Shown here: positions 8,945-24,146 of the stretch, piece after piece | Position numbering within the stretch: position 1 is the first letter of the stretch | Layout of the letters: each line of letters opens with the position of its first letter | Assembly (NCBI GenBank): GCA_963942565.1 | Contig: OZ012686.1 | Span: 10,207,443-10,271,442, forward strand | Direction of reading: 5' to 3' | Source: Maea johnstoni | Taxonomy: Eukaryota; Annelida; Polychaeta; Spionida; Magelonidae | Length of the DNA stretch: 64,000 bases | Notes under the pieces: generated by a model | The model's input: the letters and a program-made list of their open reading frames with translations, nothing else | What the model was told of the DNA's origin: nothing | Databases searched by the model: none | Position numbers and translations under genes: made by a program

Positions 8945-11900
8945 GGACAGGGACGACCAGCAGCTACATGTAGCAGTCAGTGTCAACGCTTTAGACAACA
9001 CGGCCATCAGGGCAGGCCCTCAGTAGTGAGAGACAGCTAGCAGTCAGTGTCAACGCTTTAGACAACACGGCCATCAGGGCAGGCCCTCAGTAGTGAGAGA
9101 CAGCTAGCAGTCAGTGTCAACGCCTTAGACAACACGGCCATCAGGGCAGGCCCTCAGTGGTGAGAGACAGTTAGCAGTCAGTGGCAATGCCTTAGACAAC
9201 ACGGCCATCAGGGCAGGCCCTCAGTGGTGAGAGACAGCTAGCAGTCAGTTGCAATGCCTTAGACAACACGGCCATCAGGGCAGGCCCTCAGTGGTGAGAG
9301 ACAGCTAGCAGTCAGTTGCAATGCCTTAGACAACACGGCCATCAGGGCAGGCCCTCAGTAGTGAGAGACAGCTAGCAGTCAGTGGCAATGCCTTAGACAA
9401 CACGGCCATCAGGGCAGGCCCTCAGTAGTGAGAGACAGCTAGCAGTCAGTATCAACGCCTTAGACAACACGGCCATCAGGGCAGGCCCTCAGTAGTGAGA
9501 GACAGCTAGCAGTCAGTGTCAACGCTTTAGACAACACGGCCATCAGGGCAGGCCCTCAGTAGTGAGAGACAGCTAGCAGTCAGTGTCAACGCTTTAGACA
9601 ACACGGCCATCAGGGCAGGCCCTCAGTAGTGAGAGACAGCTAGCAGTCAGTGTCAACGCCTTAGACAACACGGCCATCAGGGCAGGCCCTCAGTAGTGAG
9701 AGACAGCTAGCAGTCAGTGGCAATGCCTTAGACAACACGGCCATCAGGGCAGGCCCTCAGTAGTGAGGCCCTCAGTAGTGAGAGACAGCTAGCAGTCAGT
9801 GACAATGCCTTAGACAACACAGCCATCAGGGCAGGCCCTCAGTAGTGAGAGACAGCTAGCAGTCAGTGTCAACGCCTTAGACAACACGGCCATCAGGGCA
9901 GGCCCTCAGTGGTGAGAGACAGCTAGCAGTCAGTTGCAATGCCTTATACAACACGGCCATCAGGGCAGGCCCTCAGTAGTGAGAGACAGCTAGCAGTCAG
10001 TGGCAATGCCTTAGACAACACGGCCATCAGGGCAGGCCCTCAGTAGTGAGAGACAGCTAGCAGTCAGTGGCAATGCCTTAGACAACACGGCCATCAGGGC
10101 AGGCCCTCAGTAGTGAGAGACAGCTAGCAGTCAGTGGCAATGCCTTAGACAACACGGCCATCAGGGCAGGCCCTCAGTAGTGAGGCCCTCAGTAGTGAGA
10201 GACAGCTAGCAGTCAGTGACAATGCCTTAGACAACACAGCCATCAGGGCAGGCCCTCAGTAGTGAGAGACAGCTAGCAGTCAGTGTCAACGCCTTAGACA
10301 ACACGGCCATCAGGGCAGGCCCTCAGTGGTGAGAGACAGCTAGCAGTCAGTTGAAATGCCTTATACAACACGGCCATCAGGGCAGGCCCTCAGTAGTGAG
10401 AGACAGCTAGCAGTCAGTGGCAATGCCTTAGACAACACGGCCATCAGGGCAGGCCCTCAGTAGTGAGGCCCTCAGTAGTGAGAGACAGCTAGCAGTCAGT
10501 GGCAATGCCTTAGACAACATGGCCATCAGGGCATGCCCTCAGTGGTGAGATACAGCTAGCAGTCAGTGGCAATGCCTTAGACAACACGGCTATCAGGGCA
10601 GGCCCTCAGTGGTGAGAGACAGCTAGCAGTCAGTGGCAATGCCTTAGACAACACTGCTATCAGGGCAGGCCATTAGTGATGAGAGGCAGCGAACAGTCAG
10701 TTACAATGCTTTAGTCCACTCAGCTATCAGGGCAGGGCCTCAGTAGTGAGAGACAGCTAGCAGTCAGTGGCAATGCCTTAGACAACACGGCTATCAGGGC
10801 AGGCCCTCAGTAGTGAGAGACAGCTAGCAGTCAGTGGCAATGCCTTAGACAACACTGCCATCAGGGCAGGCCCTCAGTAGTGAGAGACAGCTAGCAGTCA
10901 GTGGCAATGCCTTAGACAACACGGCTATCAGGGCATGCCCTCAGTGGTGAGATACAGCTAGCAGTCAGTGGCAATGCCTTAGACAACACGGCTATCAGGG
11001 CAGGCCATTAGTGATGAGAGGCAGCGAACAGTCAGTTACAATGCTTTAGTCCACTCAGCTATCAGGGCAGGGCCTCAGTAGTGAGAGACAGCTAGCAGTC
11101 AGTGGCAATGCCTTAGACAACACGACTATCAGGGCAGGCCCTCAGTAGTGAGAGACAGCTACCAGTCCGTAGCAATACCTTTGACCAGCGCCATAAGGGT
11201 AGTCCCTCAGTTGTGAGAGACACCGAGCAGTCAGCGGGAGCGCCTTAGACCACTCAGCTATCAGGGCAGGCCCACGGTAGTGAGAGACAGCTAGCAGTCA
11301 GTGGCAATACCTTTGACCAGCGCCATAAGGGTAGGCCCTCAGTTGTGAGAGACAGCGAGCAGTAAGCGGGAGCGCCTTAGACCACTCAGCTATAAGGGTA
11401 GGCCCTCAGTGGTGAGAGACAGCTAGCAGTCAGTGGCAATGCAGTTTCTCTGTGGTGAAAGAAAGTGAGCAGTCAGTGGCAATGCCTGAGACCACCCGGC
11501 CATCAGGGCAGGCCCTCAATGATGAGCGGCAGTGAGCAGTCAGTGGCCATGTCTTAGACCACTCGCCCATCGAAGCAGGCCCTCAGAGGTGAGAGACAGT
11601 AAGCAGTCAGTGGTAATGCCTGAGACCTATGGGCCATTAGGGCAGGCCCTCAGTGGTGAGAGACAGCGAACAGCCAGTGGCAATACATTTGACCACTCGG
11701 CCATCAGGGCAGGCCCTCAGTGAGACATCTAGTAGTCAGTGTCAACACCTTAGACCATTTGGCCATCAAGGCAGGCCCTCAGCAGTGAGAGATAGTGAGT
11801 AGTCAGTGGCAATGCTTTAGACCATTCGACCATCAGGGCAGTTTCTCAGTGGTTTGCGAAGGTTAATGGCAATGCCTTAGACCACTCGCCCATCGAGGCA

Positions 11901-12300
11901 GGCCCTGAGTGGTAAGAGACAGCGAACAGTCAGTGGCAGCGCCGTAGACCATTCAGCTATCAGGGCAGGCCCCCTGTGATTTGAGACAGCAGGTAGTCAG
12001 TGGCAACACCTTAGACCAATCGGCCACCAGGGCAGGCCCTCAGCGGTGAGATCAGTGAGCCGTCAGTGACCACTCGCCCATCGAGGCAGGCCCCGAGTGG
12101 TAAGAGACAGCGAACAGTCAGTGGCAGCGCCGTAGACCATTCAGCTATCAGGGCAGGCCCCCTGTGATGTGAGACAGCAGGTAGTCAGTGGCAACACCTT
12201 AGACCAATCGGCCACCAGGGCAGGCCCTCAGCGGTGAGATCAGTGAGCCGTCAGTGGCAACACTGTAGACCACTCAGCCACCAGGGCAAGCCCTCAAAAA
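8945..12300 (-). repeat. 67-bp satellite array derived from a SINE head
   Basis: About 50 tandem copies. The core is very uniform (8.99-11.15 kb), and the distal part (11.15-12.3 kb) is increasingly diverged. The unit starts GGCCCTCAGTAGTGAGAGAC, continues AGCTAGCAGTCAGTGTCAAC, then CTTTAGACAACACGGCCATC and AGGGCA. A period of 67 was measured directly (GGCCCT at 9015 and 9082). The monomer corresponds to the minus strand of the tRNA-like SINE head and keeps a degraded A box, but the B box lies outside the unit. Irregular units with a 15-bp duplication (GAGGCCCTCAGTAGT) appear at 9761, 10178 and 10461, showing multi-unit duplication. Frames inside it are not genes. Confidence 0.95.
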
Positions 12301-12833
12301 GTACATACAGGGCAACAAACCTGGATATTCACGATAGCGAGGAATAGAATCAGGTTAATGCAAAGAAGAGATAGGAATTAATCGATCCAACCACTAGTAT
12401 TTGGAAATGATTTAGTACAAAACGGGCAGGTAATCTCAAGGGATTTTTCGTCAGAAATATTTTTTTCTTTCTTTGGCCTTTTCAGAGAAACATGGAGTGT
12501 GAAATGATGGGGTTTAAAGGGAGCTCGGTCTGATCACAGTCTACGCTGGGCAGCCAACGATTCACTTCTATTGGCAGCTTAATATGATTGAGGGGATGGA
12601 GGGAGAATTGATCAGTTAAAAGAGGCTCTAGATGGAGTGATAGACCTTTAACCCATTGCCTCCTCCGCAGGTCAGGAGCCGGAAATTGCTGAATGGGCGG
12701 AATTGCTGATGTCAGCAATCACACAAAACAGCAAATATCTGCACACAGCGACAGGTTTATAAGAAAAGGGCAAGTTCTCTTAAAGGCCACCTTTCAACGA
12801 TAGTTCACTTGAGACAGCTATCGAATATTCATA
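12301..12833. other. Unassigned DNA
   Basis: Nothing recognised; a 78-codon minus-strand frame at 12482-12718 has no recognisable motif. Confidence 0.5.
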
Positions 12834-13080
<247 letters not shown>

Positions 13081-13226
13081 ACGTTAGAGGGCAGAGTAGA
13101 GGTGGACTCTCTCAAGTGACTAATACTACCATAAGCTAACGTAAATCCTTTACAACAGATACATGTACCAAGTGCAGCTAGAATAATAGCCTGGATTGGT
13201 GTATTATTAGTTTTTCTTGTTGTAAC

Positions 13227-13316
13227 AATGGTACAAGGCCGATATCTGCGAGAAGCTAACAGGTATGGCAGAGTGCGATACCTGCTAGCTGAACGCAGAC
13301 ATCGGCCCTGTACCAT
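13227..13316. repeat. 90-nt imperfect hairpin
   Basis: The left arm 'atggtacaaggccgatatct' continuing 'gcgagaagctaacaggtat' pairs with the right arm 'atacctgctagctgaacgc' continuing 'agacatcggccctgtaccat'. There are only about seven mismatches in roughly 42 positions, and a very short loop. Its size and pairing resemble an animal pre-miRNA, but a small palindromic transposon relic is equally possible. Confidence 0.7.
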
Positions 13317-14784
13317 ATTCACAAAAACGATAACAGTCGGCTCAGATAGATTTGTCACAAAAAGTCACACACCTAAATCCATCTTAATTACTTCTTGCCA
13401 TCTTATCCTCCAGATATATATCCTCTTGGCAGATTATAATGCGCAAAAATTGTTTTTAAGACCTAAAACGATTTCTTAGTAGCGGGTAGCGACTGGTCGT
13501 GGCCACCTTCTTGTTACTAAAGCAACCTCTGTCGGGGGAATATGTAGTTTGCCTAACAAATGTTGCCATGACACTATATCAAATTGTGGGGTTCTATTTG
13601 CGAAGTTGTGAACAGCATTGTTAGGATCCTAATACAGAATTAATATTGGGCTACTAACATTGATAATTGTTAAAAAGCAATGTTAGAAGCCCAATGCAGT
13701 CCACTACAAGAAATAATTGCCAAATCAGCTGCTAGAATCAGAGTGGAGCTGATGATAATACATGTATTATAGTGGAAAAGGGTGATTTCTACAGTTCATC
13801 AGACAGGAAGCAAGCGTACGACTAACAATGTTGTCCCTGATATCGCCCATCTCTCTTGGTGCCACAAGCCTATCAGTAACAGCTGAGAGAAGTAGACAGG
13901 GAGTGGGCACTGGTCATGAATCATCAAATTTCGCTGCCTCTCACTATACAACCCCAGGCTACAACGCGTAACCCGAGGCGCAGATGCCGTAGAGGCTAGC
14001 ATGCAGTACCTTTGGGGTTGCGGATCAAGGGGATGTATTTCTCTGGTAACAGTAACATTTCGTTTGTTTTTGTCCATTTTACTCAGACGTGTAGGAGATG
14101 CTTAGATTCGAAACAATAGAGCCCCAGGGAAAGTGTTCCTTCTGCAATACACACTTTGCAATGAGGCTTTCTCTGTGAAAAAGGATTTCAAGAAGTATGA
14201 ACAAATGACAGGAAACAGGAAACGTGCATTACAGGAAATGTGCACAGAGCCTACAGTCGGGAGGTCCCCAAAAGTCGGGTCCTCGTTACTGTCTGTAGCT
14301 AGGCTGGGCGGTGCTTCCTGCTTAGTTGCTCCCCTGAGAATACAATGCATCCGCCGGCGGTGGTTTACCTATATAGGTCAAATCAAGTATTATCGAGGGG
14401 GTGTTAACAAAAAGAGACAGTCTCACAGATTTCCCCTCGTAGAAGAAAAGTGAGTATAAAAGCAGTTTTATGGAAATGACTACAAAAAAGTGGGATATTT
14501 AGGTAAGGATATATATAATACACCGGCTTGCAGCTTAATATATAGGAGTTTTAGCGTGCTCTTGAGGGTTGAAAGTTGTATTTAGTGACTTTCAAAGGTT
14601 TCATGTGACCATTTCCTGTCATATGCTCTAGTGCCATGCAGTTTCTTCCTGACTTACATTTCTTAAGAATAATGGGGATGTGCTTAGATCGTAGATCAGT
14701 TTAAGGACGAAATGGGAGGGTTTTTTCTGCCATGCTGCGACTAGGTCGTTACAGTTGTAATTTGTGTAGTGGAGATCAGAGGGA
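13317..14784. other. Unassigned DNA
   Basis: Several 80-100-codon frames on both strands overlap here (for example 13799-14077 minus and 14133-14453 plus). None shows a motif I recognise. No repeat family was identified. Confidence 0.4.
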
Positions 14785-14925
14785 TACCACCCCTTATCCC
14801 AAAGTCACTGACAACTTTCTCACATGCCACAACCGGGATTCGAACCCGAGCAGTGGTGAGAGACAGCGAGCAGTCATTGGCAATGATCTCAGATGTCTCG
14901 GCAATCAGGTCAGGCACAAAAAGGG
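14785..14925 (-). repeat. tRNA-derived SINE copy with intact B box
   Basis: The minus strand reads a tRNA-like head (GATTGCCGAGACATCTGAG), then GGGTTCGAATCCCGG (B box, perfect GGTTCGAATCC), then 'catgtgagaaagttgtcagtgac'. This is the clearest RNA polymerase III B box in the window. The tail is missing. Confidence 0.8.
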
Positions 14926-15825
14926 GAAGGACGCTACGCATGTTGTTTCATCTCATAGGTAATCTTTAGCACAGGAAGGAATCACTTTCAAACCTTACAT
15001 GATTGAAAGTTGTTTAACAAAGGAACTACTAGTACTCTAGGTTGCTTTTAAGATATAAACCAAGGAGGTTTGGAAAACTTACTAAAATAACAATACGGTA
15101 CTACTAAACCTCATTTGGAAGCAATTTTCAGAACGTAGCAACCAAATCAGTGATTTCATTTATACATAAAAGTTAGGGGATATGTTTCACTTGGACCATG
15201 AATGCATAACACTTCGGGGCGATGTGACCTGATACACATAGAGAATTAAAGAACCACCCAAAAAGGTAAGGGAGATTTGTTTCACTTGGTAAGTGTGAGT
15301 CCCCGCAAGGCTTGCTCAATGGTGTGCAATAGGAGTTGGCACCTCCCAGGGAACCCTAAGCTGGTGTGGCACCCTGCTCGCCAAATAAAAAGGGGGGTTG
15401 TGTGATCTGTCTGTGGATACCATGCATCTATTAGTAAACGATCCCTTGATACTCTTTGGATCTGAAGGCTCTTCTTCCTATTTTGACAAACCAAAAACAT
15501 AAAACACGGTTTAACTGGATTTCTTTTCGTAAACTATGCACAATTGACCCTATCCGATATTTCACTTGAATTTTTTGTGATACAAATTGTATTTTAAAAT
15601 TAGAGAACTCCATTTAGTTATGCCGTCTATTGATTGCCCTTGGTCTTAACTATTGCACAATAAGGGCTAATATAGTAGTGCCAACAGTTGAAAATATTCA
15701 TAGCTGTTATCGAACCACGGTGACCAAAAGTTGCTGTGCTCAAGGACATATTGACTGTGTTCCGGGACCAAAATATTTGGACACCCTGTTCTATTCTATC
15801 CCTAGAGAAATTGATGCTTTGTCAT
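14926..15825. other. Unassigned DNA
   Basis: No recognisable gene or repeat. Confidence 0.5.
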
Positions 15826-15893
15826 TCATTCATTCATCCATTCTTTCATTCATTCATTTATTACTTCATTCATTCATTCATTCATTCAATCAT
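15826..15893. repeat. (ATTC)n microsatellite
   Basis: About 65 bp of imperfect CATT tetranucleotide repeats. Confidence 0.9.
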
Positions 15894-16420
15894 AGGACAG
15901 TGTGAGTGTTGAACCTTTCGACCAGATTCTCAGGCAGTAGTAACATGCATGCGTGGGACGTTGGTGGTATCTTGAGTATCTGAGGCAGAAGGAACTCCCC
16001 CACGACTTTATGGCCACAGTTTGTCAAATACCTACCAAGATAAGAAGAGTCTGTGTGGATTTAGAGGGTTCGTGACCATGGACTGAGGATCATAAACTGA
16101 GAAGAGGGAAAGCTAGCCTTGGGTTTACCAGTCTAGCAATTTCTAAACAACTAAAGTGACTACTACATAGATATGCTTTTAGTCATGGACATGGTCTTAC
16201 CTTGGTGTCTTGACGGGTTTATTTTCTTTTTTACTTAAGACATGTTTATCTTATTGCACGAAATAGATGTCCATTAAGTACTAGGAACAGAGATTTATGT
16301 TTTGACATAACTGAAAAATGTTTAAGAGGTTATTCAAAGAAAATTGAATCATTTCTTGACCTAAGTATCATTCTTACTAGATAATTGTACAAATCTCCCT
16401 ATATTTGCTGGTATCTGAGG
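15894..16420. other. Unassigned DNA
   Basis: Nothing recognised. Confidence 0.5.
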
Positions 16421-16885
<465 letters not shown>

Positions 16886-17202
16886 GGGAGATAACGTTGA
16901 CTCTGACTGCTAAGGTTTCGGTTTCCTAATACTAGTAAGTAACTACTGTACAGTTACAATGCCCCAGTATTATGGCTATACAGTTTGTCAAAATCATATT
17001 TCGTCCATAGGCACAGAAGCCTGAGCCGAGACATGGAGAATAAGAAGGGAGGAAGCATTGGGTTTAACGTTGCTTTCAACAGCTTATGCCATATTGCAAT
17101 TAGATAGAAAGCTGGAACCGGGAAACCGGGAAGAAATTCACTTCTCTTCACAAATAGCTCCAAGGGTTTTCTCAGTTGTAGAAGGACCTTAGACGGGCCT
17201 AA
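16886..17202. other. Possible body of SINE-2
   Basis: The phrase 'gtagaaggaccttagacggg' near 17177 recurs as 'gcagaaggaccatggacag' near 47967, each followed within about 40 bp by 'acatttatatagcg' or 'acttttatatagcg'. This suggests part of a longer dispersed repeat ending at the tRNA-like segment next door. Confidence 0.35.
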
Positions 17203-17326
17203 ACAATGCAACACATTTATATAGCGACCTGGCCAACTCGCTTATATGCATCCATCGGTGACTCAAACCTGCGATCTCACGCTTGGGAGCCAGGCATCAT
17301 AATCACTAGGCCAGGGCGGATCCCCC
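17203..17326 (-). repeat. Second tRNA-like SINE type
   Basis: The minus strand reads GATCCGCCCTGGCCTAGTGA, then 'tgcctggctcccaagcgtgag', then CAGGTTTGAGTCACC. The last resembles a B box and the first an A box. The phrase 'cacgcttgggagccaggcatc' is shared with 48833-48958. The head is unlike that of the main SINE, so this is a separate family. Confidence 0.6.
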
Positions 17327-17557
17327 TTAACCCATTCACACTCAGAGTTTCCCAGGAAAGTATCGTCTGCTATTTTCATACTTTTGAAAATAACTTGAAA
17401 ATAAAGCAAATTCTCACAAAATATTTGAAGGAGAGTTGTTGGTAATATTCTGATAAACATTTCTCCTTCAAATATTTTTGATAAAAACGCTTTTGTGAGG
17501 AAAATATCAACAAAATAGCCAGGCCTGTTTTGGTCGCTCTGAGTGCCAATGGGTTAA
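17327..17557. mobile_element. MITE-A (TTAA type)
   Basis: TTAACCCATTCACACTCAGAG at the left and CTCTGAGTGCCAATGGGTTAA at the right, about 230 bp. The two internal inverted 'aaatatttgaaggaga' cores are present. It abuts the SINE-2 copy at its TTAA, so it may have landed at the SINE end. Confidence 0.85.
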
Positions 17558-18149
17558 ATGAAGGTGGGATGATACACCAGGGGAATCAGATGCTCCTTGG
17601 GCGATGGTGGCTAAATACGCAATCCTAGCGAATCCCTTCCTGGGTCTCCACTTAATATCCACAATCACCTCCATTTCGCCTTAAGCAGTGCATGCGCACT
17701 CAGCATGGGAAACAAAGGCCAGGCCTTTCCAAGATCTAAAATGATCTGCCAAGAGCGGAAATATCCTTTAATCAACATTTGAAAAATGAGAAATACATTT
17801 TAAAAAAAAGATTAACGTTGTCTACACGTTATCTTAGAATAAGACAAGAAGTGGCGTTTCTTATCAAATTGTGCGCATGCCTCGTCAGGAATGAGTGAGA
17901 CGTGGTCTACAAAGATTAGGTCAGAGAATCAGATCCCATATCCCATATCCCACCAAGCCCAAGCAAATGACGACAGTTTCCGGGTAAACAATATGGCGGG
18001 CGAGGAATTACATCGTGGGGAGGGGGTTAGGGGGAGATAGTAACGACGCAGTTGTCGGCATTGTAACTTAGTTTTCTGTAAAGCGCCGTGCACAACCCTA
18101 ATAGCAGACACTTTAAAAACATCCAAACGGTACAATATGGCCAGTGCCT
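17558..18149. other. Unassigned DNA
   Basis: Nothing recognised. Confidence 0.5.
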
Positions 18150-18360
18150 ATCCTGATGGCCGTATGGTCTAAGACGTTGCCACTAACTGCTTTCTCTCAA
18201 TACTTTCTGGGGTCCGAGTCCCACCCAGGGCATGTGAGAAAGTTGCCAGTGACGTTGGATTATCCAGTGGTTTTCACCGGGTGCTCCAGATTCCTCCACT
18301 AGTTACAACTGACTAGTCACGACATTGCCGCTATATGGCAGAAAACTCTACCAGATGACA
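18150..18360 (+). repeat. tRNA-derived SINE copy, near full length
   Basis: Head CCTGATGGCCGTATGGTCTA, B-box-like GGGTCCGAGTCCCA, body 'catgtgagaaagttgccagtg', then 'ggttttcaccgggtgctcc', 'cctccactagttacaactgac' and 'tatatggcagaaaa'. This is the best view of the order of parts: head, B box, conserved body, tail. Confidence 0.8.
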
Positions 18361-18793
18361 TGGTACGAGATAAAAACTGACGTTATTAAAAAGTTCATGT
18401 ATTATCTGTGACTATTTCTCAGTGTCTACCCTTTTGTGATTTTATCATTAAAATTGAAAATCCCATGGTTATGTATGTACTTATCTTTATTGAACACAGC
18501 TTGGAATCGTGAAACATACAATACAACAAAAGAAGAGAAAACAACAGAACGGAACATTAGAATTACAAAAACTTAGAAATTATTCAGATGTATGCGTACA
18601 CACCCCATTTAGGCAGTGAGCAGCCTAAAGGGTTAAATTGGATAATCAGCAAAAATCCCAAGGTGTTTGGTAGGCTAGGTTATTTCCAGGGGGTTGACTT
18701 CAAGTAAATTTTGTGTGTAGATGATCATCATCGTTCAACCCAGTTTGTCGATGTTTTTCATGGTCTGGAATAGTTGCGTCGTTTGCTCGAGAG

Positions 18794-18794
<1 letters not shown>
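18361..18794. other. Unassigned DNA
   Basis: Holds 'gtatgtacttatctttattgaacac' near 18475, resembling the inverted AATAAAGATAC 3' tag seen at 1.7 and 4.75 kb. Otherwise nothing. Confidence 0.4.
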
Positions 18795-18877
<83 letters not shown>

Positions 18878-18920
18878 CAAGGCAATATTCTAATTGCCAT
18901 GAGTAAATAAGCTCTACCAG

Positions 18921-19001
<81 letters not shown>

Positions 19002-19048
19002 CAAGGCAATATTCTAATTGCCATGAGTAAATAAGCTCTACCCGTACA
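18795..19048. repeat. Duplicated (GA)n microsatellite unit
   Basis: Two (GA)n tracts (about 18795-18873 and 18923-18998) are each followed by the same ~50-bp unique phrase ('ttacaaggcaatattctaat...' to '...aagctctacc(a/c)gtacagag'). The two phrases differ at about one base, so this is a recent tandem duplication. Confidence 0.9.
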
Positions 19049-19180
19049 GAGGGTTTGTTTTGTATTTGGTGAACTGATTCTAGTTAGAGACATATCCGTT
19101 TCTCTACTTTACTGTGTAAACAATAGAAGTGGGATATCCTTCCAAATATCCCATCCAATTTCCTCTTCATATCAATCACC
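19049..19180. other. Unassigned DNA
   Basis: Nothing recognised. Confidence 0.5.
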
Positions 19181-19393
19181 TTAACCCTTATGCTGCTGGT
19201 GGCTAATTTGGCCAATATGAAATGATGCAAAACACCTGGAAAATGAATGAGACAGTGGTAAATGGGTACTCATCTGAGAGTACTCATCGAGAGCTATCCA
19301 ATGAATACCAACATGACAGGGTTTAGATGATTTTCGAAGATATTCACGTTTTTGTGCTTTGGACGAAGGTAGACTAAGCATGGGAAGGGTTAA
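19181..19393 (+). mobile_element. MITE-B (TTAA type)
   Basis: TTAACCCTTATGCTGCTGG at the left and CATGGGAAGGGTTAA at the right; shared core 'gagagctatccaatgaata'. About 213 bp. This copy best shows the CCCTT...AAGGG ends inside TTAA. Confidence 0.85.
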
Positions 19394-19840
19394 CTCCTAG
19401 AAATACAAGACAATGAGACTTACTGCCTTCAATGAACACTGGCTGCATTTGATGGCATTATCTACCAATACTGTGGCAGGTGCCAGCACTTTTTGGGAAA
19501 AATGGTATCTTTTCCTATGGTATTATCGTCATCACTACCATTCTATGCTGGCTTGTCATGTTTCGCTATTTAAGGATTAAACGGCTGGGAAAATGTTTTT
19601 CATGTTGATGTATTTGTTTGATATTAGTGTCACTTTCAACAGCTAGAAAGAGGCATTGAGGAAGGAAATCAAAGCTCCCTTTTAATCTTAAAGGTCTCTG
19701 AGGTATTTGAGCTTCATATAGAGAACCTGAAAAAACATACCTTCATATAGCGAATTATCAACGGATCGCAGAAATGAATGATTCATGATAAAGCTTGTAA
19801 TATATATAGTACAAGATGTAACATATGGATTTATTCATAC
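19394..19840. other. Unassigned DNA
   Basis: Nothing recognised. Confidence 0.5.
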
Positions 19841-22809
<2,969 letters not shown>

Positions 22810-23110
22810 AACTACATTGCTGATGTTTAATTCCTGTACTAAAGGCTTGGGCAGCGCGGGCATAATACACGACCTCATGCCCGATTGCCACCCGGTTTGC
22901 TGGGCGTTGATGCGACCACAGGTCCCCTGGCCTCACAACTGGACGTAGTTTTGGTTTCGCAAGCCACGTGGGTCATTGGGTCATTGATGTGCTTTGCTTA
23001 TTTTCGTATTTGTACAAACCAATCACTGGCAGACGTCCGGTCGTCTGGTGCAGGAATTACCTGCCTGTACTATATGTGGTATGTTAGCACAATTGCGACC
23101 ATAGTAAATG
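22810..23110. mobile_element. Diverged MITE-C copy
   Basis: Left 'tgatgtttaattcctgtac' with 'gggcataatacacgacctc', and the central phrase 'actggcagacgtccggtcg', match the element at 8185-8545. The right side is eroded. Confidence 0.6.
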
Positions 23111-23565
23111 TCGGAAACGTTTTGCATCGAAGGATGAATAAAACAATTATTAAGATGGGAGTTTTTGAAGTACACTGACACAGGTTACTCATGAAAAAAC
23201 TCAAGAAAATACGTGTTAATTTGATACTGCATCTTTTATATATTTTTTCAAAAATGTATACTCCGACAAAACTTGGGACAAAGACTAGGCGGTGGTTTTG
23301 CCGGGTGCTCCCCTTCTATCAAGCCACGATTTAGCCTCAATATGGCAGAAGAAGTGACAATATACGGAATTTTGATTCATCATAAATTGATTTTTTTTAA
23401 CTGAGTAAATTAGCTCTTCGATGGTAATTAATGGTCTTTCTAGGGTTTCCATGTGACTTGAAAATAGTATTTTTTTTGGTGACGCGCACATCTTTTAAGG
23501 AGGTAAAGGAACCATCGATCTTGCTTCACTCCGAGTTCTTTCTTCATACATGTGGTATTTTATGG
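23111..23565. other. Unassigned DNA with a SINE tail fragment
   Basis: About 23284-23345 reads 'ggcggtggttttgccgggtgc' and then 'caatatggcagaa', which is the tail portion of the main SINE. Otherwise nothing recognised. Confidence 0.5.
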
Positions 23566-23724
23566 CAGGCCAAAGTGGACAAAAAGGGTATTTATTAATA
23601 TTAATAAATCATTTATTAATATTAATAAATCATTTATTATATTAATAAATCATTTTCTAATATTAATAAATCATTTATTAATATTAGAAAATGCTCTTTT
23701 TGTCCACTTTGGCCTTCCATAGGT
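23566..23724. mobile_element. AT-rich palindromic MITE
   Basis: GGCAGGCCAAAGTGGACAAA on the left and TTTGTCCACTTTGGCCTTCC on the right flank several copies of 'atttattaatattaataaatc', itself palindromic. The whole 160 bp folds into a long hairpin. No coding capacity. Confidence 0.8.
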
Positions 23725-23901
23725 ATTTTTCACATTTATGGACAGGAAAGAAAAAAACCTAATTGCTGTACATCGAAAGCTTTAGTACGTTACTTTCCTG
23801 GTGAAAAGTAAGTGAGAAAAATAATTTCCATCCTCCACCAGAATAACTTCAGGCAACTCACAGAGGGATTTTCCAGTCTACGTAATTGTCCCTGGAACCA
23901 T
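23725..23901. other. Unassigned DNA
   Basis: Nothing recognised. Confidence 0.5.
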
Positions 23902-24146
23902 TTAACCCATTGATACCCACAGCAGCCAAAACTTGCCAAAAAGAGCTTGACATTTGGGGGAGATCATTGAGATGAGAACTCTGTTCGGAAAATATTTGAA
24001 TGGGGAAAATGTGCATCAAAAATATCACCTACAACTCTCCTTCAAATAGTTTTGTGAAATATTTTTCAATTCCAAAGTTATTGTCAAAAAATATCACAGA
24101 TCCAGACGATAATTTCTAAAGGAACTCTTGAGCAATAATGGGTTAA
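23902..24146. mobile_element. MITE-A (TTAA type)
   Basis: TTAACCCATTGATACCCACAG on the left and GAGCAATAATGGGTTAA on the right, about 245 bp, slightly longer than its relatives. Confidence 0.8.

Noticed and set aside
8945-12300. CRISPR-like array
   Set aside because: The period is 67 bp with no unique spacers; each unit is repeated in full, and the monomer is a SINE head.
14833-14847. Functional tRNA gene from the perfect B box
   Set aside because: The A-box region is diverged, no acceptor stem or anticodon arm can be drawn, and SINE body sequence follows directly.
22885-23178. 97-codon plus frame starting MPPGLLGVDATTGPL
   Set aside because: It lies in a diverged MITE-C copy and shows no conserved domain.
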